From: Gimesia algae
Lineage (GTDB): Bacteria > Planctomycetota > Planctomycetia > Planctomycetales > Planctomycetaceae
Direction of reading: 5' to 3'
Length of the DNA: 64,000 bases
NCBI RefSeq assembly: GCF_007746795.1
Contig: NZ_CP036343.1
Location: forward strand, 978,480-1,042,479
Shown: piece after piece, positions 45,716 to 53,768 of the stretch
Position numbering within the stretch: position 1 is the stretch's first letter
Layout: each line of letters begins with the position of its first letter
Made by a program: the position numbers and the translations under genes
The notes under the pieces: model-generated
Seen by the model: only the letters and a program-made list of their open reading frames with translations
What the model was told of the DNA's origin: nothing
Databases searched by the model: none

Positions 45716-47034
45716 TGAGTGATCAAATCGACTTGTCTGCAGTGAGTAACGGCATACAAAACATTAGTCAATATTTCGGTGTCTGGGCGGTCGACGATAC
45801 GCAATTTCTGCAGACGTTCAAGCAGGTTGCCAGTATGGATCTGGTTTCACATGTGAACTCAGGCCCTGCAGTACCTCAGGTATCGTTGACGGTATCCGAA
45901 CAGGACGAACGGTCAATCGCCATCGTCAACATTTCGGGACTGATGACTAAATACGGCTCGAGTTTAAGCAATGCGGGTTCTACGGTCGCAATCCGGCAGG
46001 CAGTACGCAAAGCGGGCAATGACCCGGGCATTGCTGCCATCATTCTGAGAATCGACTCTCCAGGTGGTACGGTGTCGGGAACGGTCGACCTTGCCAACGA
46101 AGTGAGAGTGGCCAATACAAAGAAGCCAGTCTACACGTATGCAGAAGACTTAACGGCGTCTGCTGGCTACTGGGTGGGTTCGCAGGCACGCAAGATTTAC
46201 GCGAATAACAGCACAGCTCAGATCGGCTCTATCGGTACTTACATTGGTACTTATGACTTATCAGGTAAAGCCGAGAAAGAAGGCATTAAGGCAGTGGTGA
46301 TTAAGTCAGGCAATCTGAAGGGCGGCGGATTTCCGGGCGCTGAGATCACCGAAGAACAGATTAACAACTGGCAGGGAATTGTGAATAAGATTCAGACGCA
46401 ATTTTCTGCGGCAGTATCCAAGGGGCGTAGACTCTCATTAAGTCGAGTCAACGAGCTGGCAACGGGACAAGTTTATATGGCAGACGACGCGTTGTCGTTT
46501 GGACTGATCGACAAGATTGGTAGTTTTAGTGAAATGCTTGCTGATATTCGGGGGACGTTAGCAGGCCAGACCGGAAGGAGAATTTCCGCAATGAGTACAG
46601 GTGAATCAATGGCAGCGACAATTGAAGAGATTCAGGCAGCATGCCCGAAAGCAGACGACACGTTTGTTCTCGATGTTTTGAAAAGCGGGCTGACAATTGG
46701 CGAAGTAAAAACCCGCTACATCGAAAATTTGAATGCACAGATTGAGATGCGAGAACAGGAGACAGCAGAAGTAAGACAGCACAATGAGACACTGTCGAAG
46801 AATGGGCGGCGACCGGGTGTCGATGCTTCCCTGGGTTCCAACGGCAGACCATCACAGAACTACTCTGGCAGTTTTGAAGAGCTGGTACGGGAACTGGTGG
46901 AGAGTGGCGAGCAACGGCAGACAGCTGTGATTAAGGCAGCGAAACGCGATCCTCAAGGCCATCGTGAATATCTGATTCAGAACAACCCCGGTTCTAAAAT
47001 GCAACGTCTGATCAATGAACGATTCGACATGTAG
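45715..47034 (+). CDS. S49 (SppA/ClpP-fold) peptidase, prohead-protease-like, with C-terminal extension
   Basis: A 439-residue protein, GTG start coupled to the previous stop. The S49 core (about 55-270) shows IILRIDSPGGTVSG, the Ser nucleophile in LTASAGYWVGSQARKIYAN, and IGSIGTYIGTYDLSGKAEKEGI with a candidate catalytic Lys. No signal peptide or membrane helix, unlike cellular SppA but like phage capsid-maturation S49 proteases. The C-terminal ~55 residues (SFEELVRELVESGEQRQTAV) are a separate domain duplicated in the next gene. Confidence 0.8.
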   Translation: MSDQIDLSAVSNGIQNISQYFGVWAVDDTQFLQTFKQVASMDLVSHVNSGPAVPQVSLTVSEQDERSIAIVNISGLMTKYGSSLSNAGSTVAIRQAVRKAGNDPGIAAIILRIDSPGGTVSGTVDLANEVRVANTKKPVYTYAEDLTASAGYWVGSQARKIYANNSTAQIGSIGTYIGTYDLSGKAEKEGIKAVVIKSGNLKGGGFPGAEITEEQINNWQGIVNKIQTQFSAAVSKGRRLSLSRVNELATGQVYMADDALSFGLIDKIGSFSEMLADIRGTLAGQTGRRISAMSTGESMAATIEEIQAACPKADDTFVLDVLKSGLTIGEVKTRYIENLNAQIEMREQETAEVRQHNETLSKNGRRPGVDASLGSNGRPSQNYSGSFEELVRELVESGEQRQTAVIKAAKRDPQGHREYLIQNNPGSKMQRLINERFDM

Positions 47035-47081
47035 CCTATCGAACCTCTTTCACACAATCACTTATTAAGGAACTCACAATC

Positions 47082-47270
47082 ATGGCGGACATTAGATGTA
47101 ATTTTGAAAGACTGGTAGACAGTTTTAAGCAGCGGGGAAAGACACACATACAAGCGTCTCAGGCTGCAGCGCGGCAAGACCCCGAAGCACACAAAGAATT
47201 CTTACTGGCCAGGAATACAAACCCGGCACAGCGGCAAATCATCGAAAAAGCATATGGAAAGGATGTGTAA
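47082..47270 (+). CDS. stand-alone copy of the S49 tail domain, family C
   Basis: 62 residues, from NFERLVDSFKQRGKTHIQAS to QRQIIEKAYGKDV. It aligns along its length with the C-terminal tail of the S49 protein (shared pattern A..A.R.DP..H.E.L...NP...QR.I). AAGGA lies upstream of the ATG. It may compete with or complement the tail; the role is unknown. Confidence 0.6.
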   Translation: MADIRCNFERLVDSFKQRGKTHIQASQAAARQDPEAHKEFLLARNTNPAQRQIIEKAYGKDV

Positions 47271-47272
47271 GC

Positions 47273-47515
47273 GTGGAAAAGAAACCTTGCGTAGTTACGT
47301 ACGACAAAGCGCCTGCAGTTGTAGCGACCCTGATTGATATCGTTGTCATTCAGGATAAAGCCTGCGGCGTGGTGCTGATGCGTGGTGAAACTCACCACGA
47401 AGCCAGCGAACTGCAACACTACCCGTTTAATAAAATCAAGGTATTTGACGCGCAGTCTGATGCGATTACAGAAGCCGATCGACTCAATACACCAGCGGAA
47501 GCGGTGACCGTTTAA
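47273..47515 (+). CDS. small hypothetical protein, paralogue family B
   Basis: 80 residues, GTG start 2 nt after the previous stop, with AAAGGA upstream. A paralogue of the 45476 gene by its start (MEK..CVV) and its end (KIKVFDAQSDAITEADRL). Function unknown. Confidence 0.5.
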   Translation: MEKKPCVVTYDKAPAVVATLIDIVVIQDKACGVVLMRGETHHEASELQHYPFNKIKVFDAQSDAITEADRLNTPAEAVTV

Positions 47516-47591
47516 GCCTGCCCGGTTCCCTTGTCTGGTGATCGTATCAGGCAGGGGAATTCCAGCACACAAACCAGAAGGATAAGCAAAC

Positions 47592-47996
47592 ATGTTGACT
47601 AAAGAAGATTTACCCCATGCCGGACAAATAACAACGGCGACCAGCCAGGGCAATTACATAATTTCAATAGAGGGCAATGACGGCTCGAGTTGTTTTGTCT
47701 CAGTCTACCAGATACCAGCTCGGGCGCTGATTGCTGTCAAAGATCCGATTCAGAATGACAAGCTGAATAGCAAGCTCACGATGATGATTCAGGGATTGAA
47801 TAACCGTGAACATGCCATCGAAAAGAAGTCTGTAGAGTATTACAGTGAGAACGACGTGAATCAGTTCTATCTGTTTGCAGTAGCGCAGGGCGGCAACGTC
47901 GACGAAAGCACAGCGACATGCACAAAGCGCAATCTGCATCATGAACAACTGGGATTCTGTAACAAAAAAATGTTTAGCCAGGTTCTGCCTGTCTGA
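47592..47996 (+). CDS. hypothetical protein, paralogue family A
   Basis: 134 residues. Contains SCFVSVYQIPARALIAVKDPIQNDKL, the family A core with the KDP motif. GAAGGA lies upstream of the ATG. It closes the mirror-ordered block A-B-C-C-B-A. Confidence 0.55.
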   Translation: MLTKEDLPHAGQITTATSQGNYIISIEGNDGSSCFVSVYQIPARALIAVKDPIQNDKLNSKLTMMIQGLNNREHAIEKKSVEYYSENDVNQFYLFAVAQGGNVDESTATCTKRNLHHEQLGFCNKKMFSQVLPV

Positions 47997-48085
47997 TTTT
48001 GATAAATGCCCTGTATCCTGTCGTACTGTTTGTGGACCTCCTTTCCCCAGTGCGGCAGGATACTTTTTAAAAGGATTGGTTTAAG

Positions 48086-48751
48086 ATGGCGAGATATCAA
48101 GTATTTATTCCACACGATGAATCTCAAAGGCTGGACGACATGCAGCCTGCTGTACCACTGGCGCGCGTTGGTCTGTCTGACATCATCGGCGGTAGTTCGG
48201 CTCAACTGTCAGTAGGTCCTGAAGGAAAGAATGGTGTAATCATCAGTTGGACCACAGCGGGCGATACGATTACCGGCTACCATCCAGACGAACAGACGTG
48301 GATTCCTGCAGCGCCTTCTGATGAGATGCCAGCAGGCCGGTATCACGTAGGGATCTGGAACGCTAAGAAGCCGATGCCGAAAGAACTACAGCGGCCCAAA
48401 ATGCACAGAGGACAGTTGCTGGTGCTGGGCGATGGCTGGGAATGGTTGATGCCTAATATAGCCAGCCTTGATAAGGTGATGGTTCTCAGTGAATCTGGGG
48501 AATGGGTATTTGAATCCTGTGAGGAATACAAAGAGATTGAGGCAGAGTCTCAGCGATGGCTTGAGATACTGCAGACATTAAGTGAAGGCGACATCTTAAA
48601 CTGGTCGGATGCGTTCGGTTTTGTTGTCTCTGTTCTGAAAATGAATTACCGGTTGACTGATGAAGTCGTGTCTCATTTAAAACTGTTTAACCAGACTGAT
48701 ATTCTCAAGTCCCTGATTGCGATCTGTGAGGTGCCTGCTTATGTCCGGTAA
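48086..48751 (+). CDS. hypothetical protein upstream of the tape-measure-like gene
   Basis: 221 residues; the first ~120 are beta-rich with many Pro, Gly and Trp, the last ~80 helical. AAAAGGA precedes the ATG. Its stop overlaps the start of the tape-measure-like gene by 11 nt, so the two are coupled. The position fits a tail-assembly-type protein, but no motif supports that. Confidence 0.5.
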   Translation: MARYQVFIPHDESQRLDDMQPAVPLARVGLSDIIGGSSAQLSVGPEGKNGVIISWTTAGDTITGYHPDEQTWIPAAPSDEMPAGRYHVGIWNAKKPMPKELQRPKMHRGQLLVLGDGWEWLMPNIASLDKVMVLSESGEWVFESCEEYKEIEAESQRWLEILQTLSEGDILNWSDAFGFVVSVLKMNYRLTDEVVSHLKLFNQTDILKSLIAICEVPAYVR

Positions 48752-50471
48752 CAATGTTGATATTTCGATAACGGGATCTGATGCGGGAATGATGCAGGTT
48801 TGGCAGCGCGAACAGCGGGAAATGCAAAAGAGCATAGACCGTATGGAGAAGCTGTCACGTACCGGCAAGAAAGCCAGTAAGGATACCAAGCGCGGTTTCG
48901 ATTCTGCCCTGGGATCTGTGAAACAGTTTTCTCACAATCTGCTGGGCACTATTGGTGCGGTCGGTGGTGTAACCTCAGGAATCGCCTTGCTTCGGGCTGA
49001 ACTGGAAAACCTGCGACGACTCAATAAGAAAGACGCAAATGTACAAGTCCCATTCCAAGACTCGATGGTACAGGCTTATAAAAACTCAGGCGGATTGTTT
49101 GAGCCTAAAGAGTTGGAACGCAAAGTGATTGCAATTGAGAAAAAAACTGGTGTGAGCCCTGCCAAGATTGCAGAGGCGATCAGTTCAGCATTTTCTGCAA
49201 AGGGACCAAAGAACCAGGCAGAAGCAGAAGACGCGATTAAGTCAACAATTGCGGCCCTGAAGTTTTCACCGAAGATATCAGGCGGTGATCTGGCAGACTT
49301 GACCGGCGCGGGTATCGACCTATCAAAACGGTTTGGATTTACCCCTGAACAATCTCTAGGATTCCTGCAGAGTGTTGGCGGACAGGCCCGTGTTGTAGAG
49401 CCTAACATGCTCGCAAATAACGCGGCCCCGGCTATTGCGAATTTGTCAAGTTTCGGGAACACGGCTACGGAATCAGGTGCATTGATTGCAGCACTGACGC
49501 AGGGAGCGACCGATAAAACGGCTGCCATGACTGGTACTTCTGCTATCTCTCTTGCTGCTCAGTTGAAAGAACGTGGTATCGGCAAAACCACTGCGGAAGG
49601 AATCGAACTACTGGCAGCAGACCCAGAGTTGAGAAAACGATTCCTTGAAGGTGGTAAGTTTGACGGAAAGAAACATCCAAAGGCCAGTTTCGAAAAAAAT
49701 GCGTCAGTCGCCATTCAACAGCTATTTGATCCAGGTTCGGTCACACGTGATGCGTACCTTGGTGCTAAGAACGCGATCGGCGGCAAGAAAGAAGCACAGG
49801 CCACATATGATTTAAATGTTAAGGCAGCGGGGATACTGGCCCCTACCAGTGACCTGCGGCGAGAATCAGAAGCAGCGTCAGAAACTGCCTCAATCGGTTC
49901 AAAGATATCAGCGCTTAAAGCAGAGTCACGCGACGTAGTTAGCCGTGCTTTAGATGATGCGAAGTATGGTTGGTTTGATCAGAAGTTTCTAAAAACTGAA
50001 TTTGAGGCAAAACTTTTAACCAGCGACCAGGACCCCCGATTGGTTGCTTCTGAGTTTTTGAAGTTGGAACGAGACCGTAATTTAATGCAAGGCCGGTTTA
50101 AAATGGACCGGATGTTACCACAGTCTAGTGGACTATTTGACATTTCCGGCAGTATCCCCGATGCACTAAATCAGAAAGCATTAGAGGGAACGAATTTTCT
50201 TTCTAGTGGTTTCCTGAAAATGCCAGAGGAAAAGGGACCACCAGCACACGCGGTTGTGGCAGCTGACAAACTGCAGCGTCAAATTGTGATTCTGCTTGAT
50301 TCTCTCCAGCGCGACCGAGACCAACAGAAAAAAGCAACTGAAGCAATGGAGGATGTTGCCAAGGCTTTGAAGCAGCAGCCTTCACCAGCGACATCTACAG
50401 CAGTTCCACCACCACGCAGACGTGAACCATTCAAGTTACCAGCCGAGAAACTCAACAGGGGGGATCGATAG
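48741..50471 (+). CDS. tail tape-measure-like protein
   Basis: About 576 residues. The N-terminus is a coiled coil (WQREQREMQKSIDRMEKL) followed by a hydrophobic stretch (LLGTIGAVGGVTSGIALL). A long helical Ala/Gly/Ser-rich region follows, and the C-terminus is Pro-rich and basic. This resembles the N-terminal part of phage tape-measure proteins. It is short for one and lacks a lysozyme or peptidase domain. ATG 48741 is chosen; an upstream start at 48717 adds residues that overlap the previous gene further. Confidence 0.5.
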   Translation: MSGNNVDISITGSDAGMMQVWQREQREMQKSIDRMEKLSRTGKKASKDTKRGFDSALGSVKQFSHNLLGTIGAVGGVTSGIALLRAELENLRRLNKKDANVQVPFQDSMVQAYKNSGGLFEPKELERKVIAIEKKTGVSPAKIAEAISSAFSAKGPKNQAEAEDAIKSTIAALKFSPKISGGDLADLTGAGIDLSKRFGFTPEQSLGFLQSVGGQARVVEPNMLANNAAPAIANLSSFGNTATESGALIAALTQGATDKTAAMTGTSAISLAAQLKERGIGKTTAEGIELLAADPELRKRFLEGGKFDGKKHPKASFEKNASVAIQQLFDPGSVTRDAYLGAKNAIGGKKEAQATYDLNVKAAGILAPTSDLRRESEAASETASIGSKISALKAESRDVVSRALDDAKYGWFDQKFLKTEFEAKLLTSDQDPRLVASEFLKLERDRNLMQGRFKMDRMLPQSSGLFDISGSIPDALNQKALEGTNFLSSGFLKMPEEKGPPAHAVVAADKLQRQIVILLDSLQRDRDQQKKATEAMEDVAKALKQQPSPATSTAVPPPRRREPFKLPAEKLNRGDR

Positions 50472-50896
50472 TGAATACAATAACTTTACCCGACGTGATG
50501 TATCCTGACTGGTATCGGGAATTGTTCGCCATCAATGTTCCTGCAGGGTATGCGGCAGCGATCACACGTTGTATTGATCCTGATCAGTATTATCTGAAGT
50601 TGATTCACTTCGACAGTGGGACCGTCCAGGCGTTTAAAGATCCTGTCGAAAAGTCAGAACTGTATCGGCTGATATGTGTGGTCTGCCCTGATTTTATTCT
50701 CACTGAAACGGAAAACATCACAGATACGGCAGGCCCTGCGATGGCAGGAGACAGCAAAGACTATACGGAACTGATGAAATGGGGCGCGGATGAAATGCAG
50801 TTGACCTATGAATTGGACGATGGACCGAAAGCGGTTGAACTGGCGATGGTAACGGGCGTTCCTATCATGGCGATGATGTTTCCAGAACGGAACTGA
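50471..50896 (+). CDS. hypothetical protein, paralogue family A
   Basis: 141 residues, GTG start overlapping the previous TAG by one base. Contains YYLKLIHFDSGTVQAFKDPVEKSELYRL, the clearest family A core together with the 52284 gene. Function unknown. Confidence 0.55.
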   Translation: MNTITLPDVMYPDWYRELFAINVPAGYAAAITRCIDPDQYYLKLIHFDSGTVQAFKDPVEKSELYRLICVVCPDFILTETENITDTAGPAMAGDSKDYTELMKWGADEMQLTYELDDGPKAVELAMVTGVPIMAMMFPERN

Positions 50897-50897
50897 T

Positions 50898-51098
50898 TCA
50901 AGGCGTTTCCTGTTCTGGCTGGAAGACTGTTTTAGCATATTCGATAATGAGAATTATGATGATTCCAACCGGCCCCAATAACAGACAAATCGTCATTGAA
51001 TACGCTTTATTCCCGGTGCCGATTTCGGACGAGACAAACAAGGCAGGCATGATCCAGAACATTAGAATCAGTACAAGAATACCGGCAAGCATTTCCAT
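50898..51098 (-). CDS. small two-helix membrane protein, holin-like size
   Basis: 66 residues with two hydrophobic helices (MLAGILVLILMFWIMPALFV and MTICLLLGPVGIIIILIIEY) and a charged tail. The only minus-strand gene supported in the element, one base from the convergent 50896 stop. AAAGGG lies 8 nt upstream. Size and topology are compatible with a holin or a superinfection-exclusion-type protein, but neither is shown. Confidence 0.5.
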   Translation of the reverse strand: MEMLAGILVLILMFWIMPALFVSSEIGTGNKAYSMTICLLLGPVGIIIILIIEYAKTVFQPEQETP

Positions 51099-51253
51099 TC
51101 TGGCGACCCTTTAAAACAGACGGTGAAAGGAATAACCGTACAGTGTACCGGATTTTGTATTGCATTCAACGGGGCGAATTGGTAAAAATGCAATCCCGAA
51201 AGCCGTTAAGGCATGAAATACTTAATCCGAAAATCAATGAAATAACAAATAAT

Positions 51254-51342
51254 CTATGCTCTTGCGCAGAGTGGTCTAACCGTGAGGCGACCAAGGCAGC
51301 ATTTCACTGCCTCGGATCTGTGCGTGAGAGCATAGGTTTTTT
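51254..51342 (+). ncRNA. structured RNA with tRNA-like stems lacking a T arm, U-rich end
   Basis: An outer 9-bp stem CTATGCTCT / AGAGCATAG encloses a 7-bp stem GCGCAGA / TCTGTGC. Two small arms sit inside: TGGTC...GACCA (D-arm-like) and GGCAG-CATTTCA-CTGCC (7-nt loop, anticodon-arm-like). GGTTTTTTG follows the outer stem. There is no T arm and no U33-type base in the loop, so it is not a functional canonical tRNA. A UUCG-capped hairpin (51349-51362) follows. It could be a small RNA with its own terminator or the attenuator leader of the gene at 51380. Confidence 0.4.
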
Positions 51343-51379
51343 GCTTTGTACTTCGGTGCAAGCTGAAAGGTGCCTCATT

Positions 51380-52210
51380 ATGAGCACTACACAAAACCCC
51401 TCTTGCGTTTGTGACGTTACGTCCTCTTCTCCAGTTGATCAATTGTTCCAGCGGTCAACCACGTTCCAGGCGGCAGACGTTGCCGAGTCTGTAGCAATCG
51501 GCCCGGGCTTCACTGATGAAGTGTTGAAGCTCAGGAGAACGTCACACCTATGGCGAGTCTATTTGGTCAACATTCCAGAGGGATTTGATTCGAAGTCATG
51601 GCGAACGGCTCCCCCTCACACAAAGCATTTCAAAACGGCAAGGATGGCGGCCCGTGTTGCGGCGATGCTGAATTGTGAACTGATCGAAAACAGCAAGGAT
51701 GGTACTGTCAGAACGTGGAATATCCGCATTAAGGCCGGCAGCGGCTACGGTGTTGTTTCCATGGTACTGCGGGATTCTGGAGACTGGACCCCGCGCGATG
51801 AATACGACCTACCCCCCGCATTTATCCGTTTGGATGGTGACCGGCAGTATTCAAGGGAAATCGTCGGTCAGTTGAATGCCAAGCTGGAGAACTGCCCACC
51901 ACAGGAGAAGCGTCTGCGGGCTTACATTGCGCGTTCAATCCATCCCGGTGATATGGAACCATACGAGAAGGAAGCAACACCAGAGCCACAGGCAGTACCT
52001 CAGACGGATCCTGCAGAAGATAAGCCGATCAAGCGGTATCAGTTTACCGGCGAGCTGGTTTCTGTCAGCGATCCAGCCAGAACGATTAAGGATGATCCAA
52101 AACGGGAAACGGCAGACGCGCTGTTGAACCGTCATGGACTCGAGATCCAGCAGGTTAAAGCAGACCAGCGGGAAAAACGGATTGAACGATTTTTAAGTGA
52201 GATGAAGTAA
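51380..52210 (+). CDS. hypothetical protein behind a structured leader
   Basis: 276 residues from ATG 51380, with AAAGG upstream. The frame stays open back to 51143, but that stretch is the structured RNA. The middle (LWRVYLVNIPEGFDSKSWR, YGVVSMVLRDSGDWTPRDEYDLPPA) looks globular; the C-terminus is charged and helical (KADQREKRIERFLSEM). Not recognised. Confidence 0.5.
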   Translation: MSTTQNPSCVCDVTSSSPVDQLFQRSTTFQAADVAESVAIGPGFTDEVLKLRRTSHLWRVYLVNIPEGFDSKSWRTAPPHTKHFKTARMAARVAAMLNCELIENSKDGTVRTWNIRIKAGSGYGVVSMVLRDSGDWTPRDEYDLPPAFIRLDGDRQYSREIVGQLNAKLENCPPQEKRLRAYIARSIHPGDMEPYEKEATPEPQAVPQTDPAEDKPIKRYQFTGELVSVSDPARTIKDDPKRETADALLNRHGLEIQQVKADQREKRIERFLSEMK

Positions 52211-52283
52211 GCGTGATTCTCCCCAGTCTGGCCGGTGCTGGGCTGGGGTTTTCTTTTTGGGCATTATGGGGAAAGGCTTACAG

Positions 52284-53051
52284 ATGACAACCAATAAAAA
52301 CGCATTACCAAAACGCGGTGAATCATACTTGTATAAAAACGAGGGGAGCGGGGAAGCCGTATCGCTTCGGGCTGGCATTGATGCAGACGTGTATTTTCTC
52401 GAGTTGCTTTCCGGTTCACCAGACAGAAAAGCCACTAAGCTGATTATCCGTGAATCAATGGATAGTGAGAACGCAATCACAAACATTCTGAAATTTACAG
52501 CAGTTGATTCGCTGTCTGATCTGCAACTGAGTGTCCATGGTGACGAATTCCCACCAGTCACAAGGGATAACCCGGATTATTTCGAAGTGGTCAACCGTGG
52601 ACATTTAAAGGGATCGTATGAAATTTCCCTGAATGGATCTAATGTCCTTTGTGATGTTGCAGAGGTAACAACTGGAATGGATCTGACAGAAGAGAAATAC
52701 CTGCCCTGCAGCGGTGAGGAGATAACAGCAGAGTCTGAGGAAATAACGATCACTATTGAAGGGCATGAAGATTCTGGAATGTGTTACCTGACACTGTCTG
52801 TTCTGAGTGATTCAGAGATAGCTTTTAAAGACCCTGTACCAAAGGGCAATCTGTTTTTCTATCTAATGGCTGTTCTCCCAGAGATTATCAATCATGAAGT
52901 TGTGATTAAGAAACAGCAGTCTGATCACGCAAGTATCGACGGTATTAACTTCAGATATCAAAACGCGGTGCTATCTGAATGTGATATTACGGAATTTGAA
53001 ATACTGTCTCAGACAGTGGAAGCCTCTCTACTGAATATTTCTAGTCCCTGA
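52284..53051 (+). CDS. hypothetical protein with a tandem family A domain
   Basis: About 255 residues. The second half contains MCYLTLSVLSDSEIAFKDPVPKGNL, the family A core. The first half (ADVYFLELLSGSPDRKATKL) looks like a diverged copy, so the gene may be a duplication-fusion. GGGGAAAGG lies 7 nt before ATG 52284; an upstream in-frame ATG at 52257 would overlap that site. Confidence 0.55.
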   Translation: MTTNKNALPKRGESYLYKNEGSGEAVSLRAGIDADVYFLELLSGSPDRKATKLIIRESMDSENAITNILKFTAVDSLSDLQLSVHGDEFPPVTRDNPDYFEVVNRGHLKGSYEISLNGSNVLCDVAEVTTGMDLTEEKYLPCSGEEITAESEEITITIEGHEDSGMCYLTLSVLSDSEIAFKDPVPKGNLFFYLMAVLPEIINHEVVIKKQQSDHASIDGINFRYQNAVLSECDITEFEILSQTVEASLLNISSP

Positions 53052-53218
53052 CTGGGTTTTTCTTCATACCCTTCAGATCGTCACAGTATGCCCTGTATCG
53101 CGATGGACCGACAAGACGACGAATACCATTCACAAAAGCGACTATTCAGGGCAGGATTGAAGCAGCAACGGCAGGCAGTACCAGGAACGGCAACAACATT
53201 CAACAGAAAGCAGATGAG

Positions 53219-53611
53219 ATGACAAACGCAATATTCAAGATTGAGATTGAGTCCATCGACCCAGACGCGAAGATTGACGACATCGCGAAAGATATTATCA
53301 GGCTGGCGCCATCGGCAGGCGTTCGGGTGGTCGACATCGAAGGCTCAAGCGCAAGGGCAAGCAAGATCGTTGATTCCATGCTCCCCACACTGGCAAAGCA
53401 GGGAATCATTGACGGTAAGGAGCAGACCCCGGAAGAGATGCAATCAGAGATACATATTCTGATCAGCAAACTGGCGGGGAATCCACTTAAGGAGGATCCA
53501 AACCCGGCCATAGATCAGGAATTCATATTGCGACTGCTGGAAGAGATCGAGGCGCAGTTATCCCGGGTGGTTGTGAATCGATCGGTAAAGGTGTCTGAAG
53601 AGTGGGAATGA
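53219..53611 (+). CDS. hypothetical protein related to the N-terminus of the 41219 gene
   Basis: 130 residues. The start MTNAIFKIEIESIDPDAKID mirrors MVKAVFQIEVETVGDLITL of the 41219 gene; the rest is helical. It lacks the winged helix of that gene. Function unknown. Confidence 0.5.
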   Translation: MTNAIFKIEIESIDPDAKIDDIAKDIIRLAPSAGVRVVDIEGSSARASKIVDSMLPTLAKQGIIDGKEQTPEEMQSEIHILISKLAGNPLKEDPNPAIDQEFILRLLEEIEAQLSRVVVNRSVKVSEEWE

Positions 53612-53617
53612 TACCGG

Positions 53618-53716
53618 GTGTCATTTGTACAGAAGCAAGTAGAATCAGAAAACAGCTATGACGTAATGCCATAAAACAAGGCGTTTTTTGCATTGTGTCA
53701 GTGTCAGAAAGTGTCA
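53618..53716 (+). repeat. GTGTCA direct repeats upstream of the integrase gene
   Basis: GTGTCA occurs at 53618-53623, 53695-53700, 53701-53706 and 53711-53716. Clustering just ahead of int suggests arm-type integrase or excisionase sites, or operator sites. The same hexamer, inverted, forms the 8-bp repeats in the primase gene. Confidence 0.5.
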
Positions 53717-53768
53717 GGACAGAAAAAACAAAAACCAAGGCAGTAGACTAGGCAAGAAAGGTAAAGTT

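Noticed and set aside
51254-51342. A second, functional tRNA gene
   Set aside because: Acceptor-, D- and anticodon-like stems are present, but there is no T arm and the loop lacks T at position 33, so it is listed only as a structured RNA.
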